DNA of 15,080 bases from Bacteroidales bacterium (GCA_028683685.1 JAQUHH010000024.1:1-15080), one strand, 5' to 3'. Counted from the stretch's first letter, positions 1 through 8,800 are shown. The notes: generated from the sequence alone by a model not told the origin. Program-made: numbers and translations.

Positions 1-3000
1 GAGCGAGTGTAAGGCACTCCAGAACCACCACTGAAGGTAAAGTTTATACCGGTATTTTCTAACCAATTATATACTTTTTTCTTTCCATCTTTTGTAGCTT
101 TTTCAGTTTTGGGACCATTATAATCTTTACCAAAACCAAAACGGTAGTCAATATTCATCTTAACAGCATGACGTTGGTCATAAGCTAATGAATTCAAGGT
201 TCTAAGGTTGGGCTGTCCGGAAGTAACCAAAGCTCTCGCTGAAGTAGCATCAGATCCAGTACCTTTCGCAAATTGAAGCGTATAGTTGGCTCTTAGACGA
301 ATGTTTTTAGATTGACGAAGGTCATAGGAAATGGTTGAGCCCATAACAGTACCAAAGTCAATGTTGTTGTATGAATAATATGTATTAGGATAGGCTTCGG
401 TAAAACGGAAAGCCTGAACTAAATCACGAACTTCTGAATAATAACCAGAGATTTTAATCGCAGAACTATTGTTTAATGCTTGTTGGAAACCCAATTCATA
501 ATCTACTGTTTTTTCAGGTTTCAAACTTGGGTTACTAATAAAATTTGTACCCGCATTTTGAATAAATAAATAATCTACAGGGTTCATTCTTAATCCGCTG
601 GTAGGTCTTTTTGTAATAACGTCATAATGCGCAAAGAAAAGAGCCTTATCCGAAATTGGGAAAGAGAAAGCAACGCGAGGCATCACCGAAATCTGAGGTT
701 CGTAGTCTTTAAATGCTTTTGTACTTACCTTAACGTCAGAACCTGGTTCTACTAAATAAGGAGTAACACGACCTGTTGTTGTTCCTGCTGAAAGGGCATT
801 AGGGTCGCTAATTTCTTGACCTAAGTTATTATACCAAACTGTTTCATTTCTATATCCAGTAACAGCGCTCGGATCGTTGACATCATTAACATATACAACG
901 TAATCGGAACCCATATTGCTGGGGTGACTAAAGTCAGTAGCTTCAGCCACTGTTTTTGCAGGAACCAATAAGAAATTATCTTTTAATATTTTTTGGTTGG
1001 CATCAAAACGGTCCACACGAATACCCACATTAAAAATCAAATCATCAAACGAGAATTGATCTTGGATATAAGCACCCATATAAATAGGTTGAAAAGCACC
1101 AATAGAACGTTTTAAGTTTCCTTTATCATCCTTATTATCAAAAAAGTCTTCCATTGAAACTTTTCCTTTTGTTTTATTTCCTAAATGATCATATCCAAAG
1201 TATGATACATAGCTATAACCATTGTTTAAAAGTTCGTCGGCATTAAACATATCAAGGTTATAAAAAGAAGGATCTAAATTATCAACATCGACCCAATCTA
1301 AGCTATTTACATTTAATCCTAGTTTTTCACGAACATTTTTGTCAAAATAACTTTGAGAACCTCCATCATAGCTTAATGAATAGTTTACAGTATCAACAAA
1401 AACCCAGTTTCCAAAACCGTCTTCTGTATACGAAAACTGAGGATTTTCAACATCTAACTGAGCAATATGAGAGTTTGCTTTCTCACGCATAAGCGTCCAT
1501 AATCCAGTAGGACCAAGACTCCAAGAACGATCGCTTCGTTGTTCGTATTGAAAACCAAATTCAATGGCATGTTTTCCGATAGAAGCCGAACCGTTGGCAC
1601 TAATTCCTAATTGATTGGTTTCACTTTTTCCATAACTTGAGGTAATGGCACCAGGCACATTATACATTCCATAAACAGAAGAAGGTTGTTCTCCATTTAA
1701 TAATGCAAAACCACTTTGCAACAATACTTTATTACGATAATAATCATTGGCATTAGAATAATCCGAAAAACGATCGTAGTAATAAGAAGTCCAGTTTGCC
1801 AATTCGGAATTTATTTCTGAACGTTGAAAGGTAACTAAAGTATCATATATGTTTGTTAAAGCCCATACATCTTTATATAGTATACCATCTTTTTCTACAT
1901 CTTTCTTTTCATAGAATCTATCTTTGTATGTTTCAAATTTACCAATGTATCCATAGTTGAAGAAGTCGTCTTTATGATCATTGTCATATGATTTTGCAAA
2001 CGTTTGAGTATAGTCAGCTTGCAATGAATAATAAACATTTTTCAATAAAGTTTTGCCCGTATCATCGGGGAACTTCTGAGAAAAACGACCATATGCTCTC
2101 CAGGTAATGCCTTCGCTGGTTCCATTTTTAAAGGAGTTAAACATAGAAGAACCAAATCCCCATTCTCTTTGATTGTTATAATCAAAAGAACCTCCAAAGG
2201 TAAGGTTGGTATTTTGATTTGTTTTTACGTCAATTTTTCCAGAAAAATTGGCACCATAAGCTTGTGCATCTTGACGTGCACGAACTTTTTCGAGATCGCT
2301 ATTGGTAACAAATTCAGCACTGTAGTAGTGAGCATTTCCTTCACCAACAGGAACCAGTGGGTTTTTGATTAAATTATCAATCGTTGATTGTTTTCCTTTA
2401 TAAGTGCCACCTCTTGCTGGATATCCATCTTTGGCGTAAGAAAACTCGCCCGATAGGAAATATCCCAATAAAGAAGTTTGATCATTTTCATTTCTACTTT
2501 TGATAAGAGGTCCATTTAAACTGAACGCTCCAATATAGTTTCCGTATCCATCAAGAGACGCTACCACCTCGGCGTTTCCGCCAAAGTCGCGAGAAGGCCC
2601 TTTGGTGGTAATGTTCAATACACCACCGGTTGCTTCACCATAACGAGCAGGAAGTCCACCCATCATAACAGCGATTTGGTCGATGGCTGATTTTGGAACT
2701 CCAGAAGAGCCACGAACACGAACACCATCAATATAGGTAACGGTACCATCCGTACGTGAACCACGAACAGAGCCCATTTCACCATCTTGGCTAAATACAC
2801 CCCCTACGGTTGCGGCCATTCCTTGTGCTGAACGAGCACTCATTTTTTGCAAATCTTCGCCACCTATGGTTTCTCCACCCGTTGTTTTACCTTTATCAAT
2901 CAACGGAATTGCATATTCTACAATTTCTACTGTAGGAAGTTCTTCCATGGTAGACTCCATTTGAATGTCGACAAAAGTAATACGGTCTGCACCAATCACA

Positions 3001-3278
3001 ACATCGTTTATTTGCACGGGTCTAAAACCAACGAACGTTGCTTTAATTGTATATCGACCGGGAGGAATTGGACGGATTGTATATTTTCCATCAAAATCAC
3101 TGGTAGCACCCCCGTGATTTCTTCCTGATGCTTCAATTATTACGTTTGCAAATGGAACGGGTGTTCGTCCATCTTTTTCAGTAATTTTCCCTTGTAGGGT
3201 TCCCTGAGATTGGGCGAATATAGAACTGGTTATCAGCACTATTCCCAATGTAAAGAGTAATTTTTTCAACATACCCAT
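1..3278 (-). CDS. TonB-dependent outer-membrane receptor, C-terminus missing at window edge
   Basis: This is an outer-membrane beta-barrel receptor that would import a large substrate using TonB energy; the substrate cannot be read from sequence. About 1092 codons are visible with no stop, and the frame runs off the left edge. Residues 1-22 are a signal peptide ending SSIFA, with Gln23 next. Residues 24-107 form a carboxypeptidase-regulatory-like domain (GKITEKDGRTPVPFANV, then TSDFDGKYTI and PPGRYTIKATFVGF). Residues about 132-230 form the plug (GSVRGSRTDGTVTYIDGVRV, GGLPARYGEATGGVLNITT). The barrel follows, with typical strands such as YIQDQFSFDDLIFNVGIRVD, PRVAFSFPIS and, near the edge, YDQRHAVKMNIDYRF. 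The same frame holds at both ends and in the middle sections I translated. ATG at 3278 (MGML) and at 3272 (MLKK) are both possible starts; the mature protein is the same. No SusD partner is visible, so a polysaccharide-utilisation locus is not supported. Confidence 0.93.
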   Translation of the reverse strand, partial: MGMLKKLLFTLGIVLITSSIFAQSQGTLQGKITEKDGRTPVPFANVIIEASGRNHGGATSDFDGKYTIRPIPPGRYTIKATFVGFRPVQINDVVIGADRITFVDIQMESTMEELPTVEIVEYAIPLIDKGKTTGGETIGGEDLQKMSARSAQGMAATVGGVFSQDGEMGSVRGSRTDGTVTYIDGVRVRGSSGVPKSAIDQIAVMMGGLPARYGEATGGVLNITTKGPSRDFGGNAEVVASLDGYGNYIGAFSLNGPLIKSRNENDQTSLLGYFLSGEFSYAKDGYPARGGTYKGKQSTIDNLIKNPLVPVGEGNAHYYSAEFVTNSDLEKVRARQDAQAYGANFSGKIDVKTNQNTNLTFGGSFDYNNQREWGFGSSMFNSFKNGTSEGITWRAYGRFSQKFPDDTGKTLLKNVYYSLQADYTQTFAKSYDNDHKDDFFNYGYIGKFETYKDRFYEKKDVEKDGILYKDVWALTNIYDTLVTFQRSEINSELANWTSYYYDRFSDYSNANDYYRNKVLLQSGFALLNGEQPSSVYGMYNVPGAITSSYGKSETNQLGISANGSASIGKHAIEFGFQYEQRSDRSWSLGPTGLWTLMREKANSHIAQLDVENPQFSYTEDGFGNWVFVDTVNYSLSYDGGSQSYFDKNVREKLGLNVNSLDWVDVDNLDPSFYNLDMFNADELLNNGYSYVSYFGYDHLGNKTKGKVSMEDFFDNKDDKGNLKRSIGAFQPIYMGAYIQDQFSFDDLIFNVGIRVDRFDANQKILKDNFLLVPAKTVAEATDFSHPSNMGSDYVVYVNDVNDPSAVTGYRNETVWYNNLGQEISDPNALSAGTTTGRVTPYLVEPGSDVKVSTKAFKDYEPQISVMPRVAFSFPISDKALFFAHYDVITKRPTSGLRMNPVDYLFIQNAGTNFISNPSLKPEKTVDYELGFQQALNNSSAIKISGYYSEVRDLVQAFRFTEAYPNTYYSYNNIDFGTVMGSTISYDLRQSKNIRLRANYTLQFAKGTGSDATSARALVTSGQPNLRTLNSLAYDQRHAVKMNIDYRFGFGKDYNGPKTEKATKDGKKKVYNWLENTGINFTFSGGSGVPYTR

Positions 3279-3325
3279 TGTTTTATTTTAGATTCATTCC
3301 TATTATTTTCCCTTATTTTAGCAGG

Positions 3326-3358
3326 TAAAGTTATAAATAAATTTTATTCACCTACAAA
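3326..3358 (-). promoter_or_regulatory. Possible Bacteroidota promoter for the TonB-dependent receptor gene
   Basis: On the minus strand there is TTTG (plus 3355-3358) and, 21 bases further on, TAACTTTA (plus 3326-3333). This matches the Bacteroidota -33 TTG / -7 TAnnTTTG pattern except that the last base is A rather than G. It lies about 48 bases upstream of the receptor start at 3278, in the 116-base gap after the preceding gene. The call rests on position and partial consensus only. Confidence 0.35.
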
Positions 3359-3394
3359 TAAAAAGCACTTTCATTAAAATATTTTTCTAAACAC

Positions 3395-3865
3395 CTAATA
3401 ACTAGGTCTTTTCAAAATTTCCGAAAAGATGATTGCATCTCGCAAATTAAATTCACTTTTATTGCTTAATTCAATGCAATTTGAGTCTTCAAAAGTCCCT
3501 GAATTATCTTTTAGTATTTGTTTTTTTTCATCTCCTAATTTTATATGATTTGTATCCTGTTGTATTTCCTCAAAATAATCAACAGAATTATACTCTGCGT
3601 ACGGAGAATTAGGTTCAATAGTTTCCAAAGTGTCATATTTTGAACTAGAAACTGGCTTAATTTCTTCCTTTTTTTCTGACTGTCCAGAAATTTCTTCTAA
3701 AAACATATCCAATTCTGGAATTCCTGTTTTCGTTCGAGGCACATTAGGTGTTGGAGTTTTGTGGTCATAAGGTGGCGCAACAGGCTTTTTTTTCTTTCCC
3801 AATCCATTAATAACCAAAAAAATTACTCCCACAATTATCGCTATCAGTTGTCCAAAATCATCCAT
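3395..3865 (-). CDS. Small single-pass membrane protein of unknown function
   Basis: This is a 156-residue protein that I cannot name. Residues 6-22 (QLIAIIVGVIFLVINGL) form one transmembrane helix starting almost at the N-terminus. The lysine patch KKKK at 24-27 follows, which by the positive-inside rule places the rest in the cytoplasm. Residues 28-135 are polar and low in complexity, rich in Pro, Ser, Glu and Asn, and probably disordered. The last 18 residues (FNLRDAIIFSEILKRPSY) are again ordered-looking. I recall similar tails of the form LRxAxIxSEIL(N/K)xPxY at the end of short Bacteroidota membrane proteins, but have not verified this. The start at 3865 follows a well-formed promoter; an ATG four bases upstream stops after three codons. 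It precedes the receptor gene on the same strand, but that gene has its own gap and possible promoter. Confidence 0.85.
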   Translation of the reverse strand: MDDFGQLIAIIVGVIFLVINGLGKKKKPVAPPYDHKTPTPNVPRTKTGIPELDMFLEEISGQSEKKEEIKPVSSSKYDTLETIEPNSPYAEYNSVDYFEEIQQDTNHIKLGDEKKQILKDNSGTFEDSNCIELSNKSEFNLRDAIIFSEILKRPSY

Positions 3866-3915
3866 ACATTAATTATATTATATAGTATTACATAGACATT
3901 TTTCAAAAATCCAAC

Positions 3916-3945
3916 CAAAGATACTCGATAATTTTCTAAAAACAA
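3916..3945 (-). promoter_or_regulatory. Bacteroidota-type promoter upstream of the small membrane protein gene
   Basis: The minus strand has TTG (plus 3943-3945), exactly 19 bases of spacer, then TATCTTTG (plus 3916-3923). Both elements and the spacing fit the Bacteroidota primary sigma consensus (-33 TTG, -7 TAnnTTTG). Transcription should start near 3909-3911, leaving a leader of roughly 45 bases before the ATG at 3865. It lies in the 98-base gap downstream of the basic lipoprotein gene, so the two small genes are probably separate transcription units. Confidence 0.7.
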
Positions 3946-3963
3946 GATGTTTAACATAAAATT

Positions 3964-4290
3964 TTATTCTGCTGCACATTTTTCTTTTTTAGAAAAAATT
4001 CTAGCAAAAAAACCTTTCTTCCTTTTAGGAGTTTGTCCCAAGCTAGATCTTTTCCCTTTTTTCATTCTTTTCCGAGTATCCTTGCTTTGAATTTTCTTGT
4101 GTCGCTTTAGAGCTTTTCGATACTCTTTTTTATCTTTTTTTGCCTGTTTTTTTTCTTTTATCCTAGTTTCTTTCTGGCTTTTAGTCTCTTTTTGAGAACG
4201 ACAAGAATAATTCGGCATTGCCACTATTCCAATGAATAATACAAATAAAAAAAGACGGAAGTATTTGAACCTATTTTGAAAAATATGCAT
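3964..4290 (-). CDS. Very basic small lipoprotein of unknown function
   Basis: This is a 108-residue protein I do not recognise. Residues 13-25 are a hydrophobic signal segment and MPNYSC ends in Cys30, a plausible lipoprotein cysteine, so the product is probably lipid-anchored in the envelope. After Cys30, I count 25 Lys and 9 Arg among 79 residues against 8 acidic residues, a net charge near +26. The segment opens with a tandem SQKETK/SQKETR repeat, continues with RHKKIQSKDTRKRMKKGKR, and ends with a small hydrophobic patch (GFFARIF). I chose ATG 4290 because a purine-rich GAAAGAAAGGGA stands just before it. The longest reading begins with TTG at 4365, which lies inside the probable -7 promoter box, and ATG 4326 lacks a good ribosome site. 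Possible roles, all speculative, are binding an acidic polymer or a chaperone-like envelope task. Confidence 0.7.
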   Translation of the reverse strand: MHIFQNRFKYFRLFLFVLFIGIVAMPNYSCRSQKETKSQKETRIKEKKQAKKDKKEYRKALKRHKKIQSKDTRKRMKKGKRSSLGQTPKRKKGFFARIFSKKEKCAAE

Positions 4291-4362
4291 TTTGATTCCC
4301 TTTCTTTCAACGAATAATTTATCCATGGTCTGCCTTGAAAAAAACATTACTCCTTTAAAAAA

Positions 4363-4392
4363 CAAACTTAGTCAAAAAACATTCTTGTTCAC
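4363..4392 (-). promoter_or_regulatory. Probable promoter for the basic lipoprotein gene
   Basis: The minus strand carries TAAGTTTG (plus 4363-4370), a full match to the Bacteroidota -7 box TAnnTTTG. Nineteen bases upstream the trinucleotide is GTG (plus 4390-4392) rather than TTG, so the -33 element is weak. If used, transcription would start near 4356-4358, which excludes the TTG at 4365 as a start and supports translation from 4290. Confidence 0.45.
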
Positions 4393-4529
4393 TCTATTTT
4401 AAAAAAATAAATTAAAATATACATATTCCTATAGAATTAGAAGCTCAATGAAAAATTACATTATCGTTTTTGGAATACTATTATCATTAATTAAAAATCC
4501 CATTAAATATTTTTAAGAAAAAAAATATA

Positions 4530-4537
4530 TATATTTG
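4530..4537 (+). promoter_or_regulatory. Probable -7 promoter box for the Rieske-like lipoprotein gene
   Basis: TATATTTG matches TAnnTTTG exactly and lies 45 bases before the ATG at 4582. No TTG stands 19-21 bases upstream, so the -33 element is missing or degenerate. The surrounding AT repeat raises the chance of a random match. Confidence 0.4.
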
Positions 4538-4581
4538 TTCTCTGAAAATTACGTTACTAAAATACAACCAAAACAATTATC

Positions 4582-5019
4582 ATGTCAAGAAACTTAAAAA
4601 CAGCAAGCAGCATTTTCCTTTTCTTATTTTTTTTCTTGATTTCAAACTCTTGTAAAAAAGATGACGACCAATGGATTCCAAATATATATGTGAATTTTCA
4701 AATCAATCCAAATTCAACAGAATTTTTAGATTTGAATTTAATTGGAGGATACACATATGTCACTGGCGGTGTAAAAGGAATTGTCATTTATCGCGAAGAC
4801 ATGGAAACATTTAAAGCATACGACAGGGCTTGTCCTTATGATTATGATGTAGAAGGTTCTACTATTTTGATGGACAGTTCGGGATTAATATTGGTAGACA
4901 CTCTTTGTGGTTCGTCTTTTATTATTACCGATGGTTCTGTTATCCGCGGTCCTGCTACCAGAGGTCTAAAACAATACCGAACATATTATAATGGAGATTA
5001 CCTCCACATATATAACTAA
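4582..5019 (+). CDS. Rieske-like lipoprotein lacking the iron-sulfur histidine ligands
   Basis: This 145-residue lipoprotein has a signal peptide at residues 1-23 and a lipobox ending at Cys24 (ISNSC), followed by the charged linker KKDDD. Residues about 35-145 match a Bacteroidota group of small Rieske-fold lipoproteins: GIVIYREDMETFKAYDRACP at 66-85, CGSSF at 109-113, then DGSVIRGPATRGLKQYRTYY at 117-136, where the DG.v..GPa...L..Y pattern is the conserved Rieske end. A true Rieske [2Fe-2S] site needs C-x-H and C-x-x-H. Here the first site is Cys84-Pro-Tyr and the second is Cys109-Gly-Ser-Ser, so both histidines are absent and the protein probably does not hold a normal Rieske cluster. The two remaining cysteines could form a disulfide, as in other Rieske folds. 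Its job is unknown. It stands alone on its strand and converges on the deacetylase gene. Confidence 0.8.
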   Translation: MSRNLKTASSIFLFLFFFLISNSCKKDDDQWIPNIYVNFQINPNSTEFLDLNLIGGYTYVTGGVKGIVIYREDMETFKAYDRACPYDYDVEGSTILMDSSGLILVDTLCGSSFIITDGSVIRGPATRGLKQYRTYYNGDYLHIYN

Positions 5020-5118
5020 TGAGTGACAACAAAGAAAACGCAAAATTTTTCATTATTCTTGCAGCAAATTTAAGTCAGTTCAATGTTCTGCAATAAAAAT
5101 AAACCTAATTAATCTTTT

Positions 5119-5153
5119 CTCTTTTAACAATTATTACTTCAATTTTAAAAGAG
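5119..5153. terminator. Possible bidirectional terminator hairpin
   Basis: CTCTTTTAA (5119-5127) and TTAAAAGAG (5145-5153) are perfect 9-base inverted copies around a 17-base loop. The position between converging genes suits a shared terminator, but the stem has only two G/C pairs, the loop is long and no uridine tract follows directly. Confidence 0.25.
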
Positions 5154-5200
5154 TGACTAGGTGAGCAAATGACTAAGCCCTCTCGGCGGAATAATAATTA

Positions 5201-5222
5201 GTAATTGATTCGTAATTGATTT
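5201..5222 (+). repeat. Two-copy 11-base tandem repeat
   Basis: GTAATTGATTC at 5201-5211 is followed at once by GTAATTGATTT at 5212-5222, a tandem duplication with one mismatch. It sits just past the deacetylase stop codon. It is most likely a small slippage duplication without function. Confidence 0.6.
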
Positions 5223-5236
5223 TCTGAAGAAACAAA

Positions 5237-5857
5237 TTATAATTCGGGAATCGTATTAAAAACAAATCCTTTTTCTTGAGCAAAATCAATAAATCTCGGC
5301 AAAGCATAGAGCATGTTTTCTTGTGCTTTTATATTATCATGAAATACTATAACATCTCCCGTTTTTGCTTTATTTGCACGATATAGACATTGTTCTGGCG
5401 AGGTGTTTTTATCATAATCACGGGTTAAAATAGACCACATGATTATTTTATAGTCCGATTTCAGAAGCTTGCCTTGACCGTATGATATTTTTCCATACGG
5501 AGGTCTAAATAAATTGGAATGAATATAATCAGATGCTTTTATAACATTTTCAACATACTCATTTTTGGATATTTTCCAACCTTTTAAATGATTAAAACTA
5601 TGATTTCCAACCCGATGCCCATCTTCTAAAATTGAATTATACAAATCTGGATATTCTAAAACATTCTCGCCAACCAAAAAAAACGTGGCTTTCACATTTT
5701 TTTTGGCGAGAATGTTTAATATTATTTCGGTCAATTCCAGAGTAGGTCCGTCATCAAAACTTAGATATATCTCTTTTGTATTATTTGGGATAAACCAATA
5801 ATAATCTGGCAACAGATATCTGGCAAAACGATAAACATGGACACTATCCAGCTTCAA
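5237..5857 (-). CDS. NodB-type polysaccharide deacetylase (CE4 family)
   Basis: This 206-residue protein is predicted to remove acetyl groups from an N-acetylated sugar polymer using a metal ion; the substrate is not evident. All five CE4 motifs are present: LSFDDGP at 32-38 (Asp35 catalytic base, Asp36 metal ligand), HSFNH at 86-90 (His86 and His90 metal ligands), RPPYG at 118-122, MWSILTRDYD at 140-149, and VIVFHD at 169-174 (His173). No signal peptide or membrane segment is clear, so the enzyme may be cytoplasmic or peripheral. No in-frame ATG exists near the N-terminus. The best start is TTG at 5857, since the preceding in-frame codons are only ATA AAA AAA ACA after the upstream gene's TAA (5870-5872). 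The first about 27 residues (YRFARYLLPDYYWFIP) look like the usual lead-in of compact Bacteroidota NodB proteins, so the gene appears complete. It is last in the operon, 12 bases after the GT117 gene. Confidence 0.92.
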   Translation of the reverse strand: MKLDSVHVYRFARYLLPDYYWFIPNNTKEIYLSFDDGPTLELTEIILNILAKKNVKATFFLVGENVLEYPDLYNSILEDGHRVGNHSFNHLKGWKISKNEYVENVIKASDYIHSNLFRPPYGKISYGQGKLLKSDYKIIMWSILTRDYDKNTSPEQCLYRANKAKTGDVIVFHDNIKAQENMLYALPRFIDFAQEKGFVFNTIPEL

Positions 5858-5869
5858 TGTTTTTTTTAT

Positions 5870-8800
5870 TTAATTCATACTACCTGGGGGCAATTGCTTC
5901 CACTGCATGTATGAAGTTTGGAAAATATTATCTGCTTTCGCTCTTATCTCTTCATCTTTATATGTCTCAGCAATCATAGAAATACGTTGAAGCACTCCTA
6001 AATTTTGTTGGATTTCACGATCTACCAATGGAGTAAATTTCCCTTTAAAACGGAAAAAATAAGCTAATTCAGTTTCGCTAATTGTAACCATTTTATCCAT
6101 CATCTCTTTCCCTTTTTTCAAGGACTCAGGTGTATTGATTCGATAATAAGCTTCGGTAATTGACAAGGTAAAATAATTATACGGAATCAAATGATTGGGC
6201 ATTAACTCAACCGATTTGTCGCAAACTTTCATGGCAGAGTCGAGTTTGTTCTCAGAAACCAACGCATTGGCTAAACGTCCGAATATTTGACGAATCGTCA
6301 TTGTTATTCGAACATTATCTTCATTCAAATATACTCTAGGATCATTTAATCCACCCCAAATAAATTCGTTCATTAAATTATGATAAAGAATATCAGTATT
6401 AATGCGACCAATAGACATGTCTTCATTTTTATTTTCGGTTTTGATAGGGACAAAACGATACGCCATTCCTTCAAGTTGGAAATATTTTTCCAAACCAAAA
6501 TAAGCATCACCACCCGTTGTAACAGCATAATACAAAGGACGATCCCAATTGAAATTTGCCAAAATATCCATCATCGCAATCATGTTTTTCTGCAAAACCG
6601 TATTAGGAACTTCCCACTCTATTCTATCTACAACTAAATGAGCCAATTCAGGAGGCACGGTTCCACTGTCCACTATTTTTGCAGAATCAATTTCCAAATA
6701 AAATTTATTTGTTGGAATAAAATTTAAATCTTTATTATTACTAAAACGAACTTTTTTAGCATCGCTCAAGATATCATTAACCACGGTTTTGATATTCATA
6801 TACTCTTTTGACTGAGGAATCACTGGCAAATAATCGCGCGTGCCTTGCTTATATTGATCCCAAACCATTTGCATAGGCACTGGTTCAGAATCATACGCCT
6901 TACGTTTCATTTGATCAATATACCAATCCGTATTTAAAAGACTCAAATTACAAACTCGAACATCTGTTCTAACACCTTCTACCTCTTGTGCATACCAAAG
7001 AGGGAATGTGTCATTATCACCGTTGGTGAAAATAATTGCATTTGGAGCACATGAATTCAAATAATTACTGGCCGTAGAAAGAACAGTATAACGATTTGAT
7101 CGGTCGTGATCGTCCCAATTTTCCATAGCCATAATTCCAGGTACCAAAATCAACGTAGAGATAATACTTAAACCAGCAACCAAGGTTGGATTTAGATATT
7201 TTCGACCATAATCATAAATAGCATAAGTGCCAAATCCAATCCACATAGCAAAAGCATAGAATGAAGCAGCAAAAGCATAATCCCTTTCACGTGGCTGATA
7301 TGCGTACATGTTTAAATATAAGGCAATTGCCAAACCCGTCATAAAGAAAAGAAGAGTGACAATAACAGCATCTTTTGAATGTTTATAATAATGGTAAAAC
7401 AACCCAATCAATCCTAAAATTAGAGGCAAAAAGAAATATTTATTTCTACCTTTATTTTTCAGGCTTTCGGGCATATCAGATTGAGGTCCCAATCTCATTT
7501 CATCAATAAAATTAATACCACTTATCCAATTGCCATTCAAAATTCCGCCATAACCTTGAATATCATTTTGACGTCCTGCAAAATTCCACATAAAAAATCG
7601 CATGTACATATATCCGATTTGGTAATCTTTCATAAAGCGAAGATTTTGTCCCATGGTCGGAATTTTTCTATTGGATGGGTCATTTTTTATCCCAGCCCAT
7701 TCTTTGTAGTATGCTGCATGTTGCGATTGTTGACTGCTCCACATACGAGGTAATAACGTACAATATTTTGGATCATAAACAGGAATACTTGCTTTTCGAT
7801 CATCAGAAACAACATATTTTCCTGCTTTCGGATCCCGAACATAAAATGGAGTACCATCTTCAAAATCTCTGGCAGGAGCATTATAATATTGTCCGTAAAC
7901 CAAAGGATTAGAACCATATTGTTCACGATTTAGATAAGCGAGCAATGCAACAGCATCTTCAGGATTATTTTCATCAATAGGCGTATTTGCATTCGAACGA
8001 ATGACTAGAATTGCAAAAGTTGAATATCCAATTAATAAAAATGCAAACGATAATAATATTGTATTTAAAATAGGTTTCAGTTTTTTTCGAGAATAATATA
8101 GACCATAAATTATTCCACCAATAAGCGCTGCAAAATAAAAAATGGTTCCGCTATTAAAAGGCAAATGAAAACTATTAACAAATAAAATTTCAATTTTCCC
8201 TGCAAGATAGACAATCCACGGAATAATACCGTAAAGAATTCCAGCAAGAATAATAATGCTTAGTAAAAAAGCCAAGATTCCACCTTTCCAAGTAGGTTTG
8301 AATTTTTTAAAATAATACACAAAAACAATAGCGGGTACTGTTAGTAAGTTCAGAAGGTGAACTCCAATAGAAAGTCCAATCATATACGCAATAAGAACGA
8401 GCCAACGAAGTGAGCTTTTCTGGTCGGCTTCTTGCTCCCATTTCAAAATCATCCAAAAAACGAGAGCTGTAAAGAAAGAAGACATAGCATAGACTTCGCC
8501 TTCCACAGCGGAGAACCAAAATGTATCTGAAAAAGTATAGGCTAATGAACCCACAAAAGCACTCCCAAAAATAGCAATCATAGTATGAGTTTGCATTACT
8601 TTTTCACCCAAACTTGCTAATTTTTTCAACAGCATAGTAAGCGACCAGAACATTAAACCAATAGTCATTCCCGAAAAAATAGCCGACATTACATTAATAT
8701 ACCAAGCTACTTGAGAAGTGTCATTTCCAGCAAGAAGAGTAAAAATTCTTCCAATCAACTGAAAAGTAGGAGCACCAGGAGGGTGACCTACTTGGAGCTT

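Larger units (their letters stand above)
4291..4581. other. Divergent intergenic spacer with promoters in both directions
   Basis: This 291-base AT-rich spacer separates the basic lipoprotein gene (minus) from the Rieske-like lipoprotein gene (plus). It holds a probable minus promoter (4363-4392) and a probable plus -7 box (4530-4537). A 22-codon open frame at 4448-4516 (+) reads like the start of a signal peptide (MKNYIIVFGILLSLIK) but lacks a convincing ribosome site. I see no riboswitch or RNA gene. Confidence 0.5.
5020..5236. other. Convergent intergenic region between the Rieske-like lipoprotein and deacetylase genes
   Basis: These 217 bases lie between two converging genes and should therefore hold transcription stops. 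The only structures I see are a 9-base AT-rich inverted repeat (5119-5153) and an 11-base near-perfect tandem repeat (5201-5222). No coding frame of interest or RNA gene was recognised. Confidence 0.5.

Noticed and set aside
2169..3128. Plus-strand open frames (2169-2372, 2847-3128) opposite the receptor gene
   Set aside because: They lie antisense to a clear receptor coding frame with signal peptide and plug domain, have low-complexity translations and match no known pattern.
1..3278. Polysaccharide-utilisation locus built on the TonB-dependent receptor
   Set aside because: There is no SusD-like gene, glycoside hydrolase or sensor next to it on the visible side, and the receptor has the general carboxypeptidase-regulatory/plug layout.
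3393..3407. Small inverted repeat ACCTA/TAGGT at the stop codon of the small membrane protein gene
   Set aside because: It has only five base pairs and no adjacent T-tract, so it is not a credible terminator.
4291..4365. N-terminal extension of the basic lipoprotein to TTG 4365 or ATG 4326
   Set aside because: TTG 4365 lies within the TAAGTTTG promoter box, and the extension would put 25 polar residues before the signal peptide. ATG 4290 has the best ribosome site.
4448..4516. 22-codon plus-strand frame resembling a signal peptide start
   Set aside because: It is too short, has no good ribosome site or promoter, and the AT-rich spacer makes such a frame likely by chance. It could be a remnant but nothing supports that.
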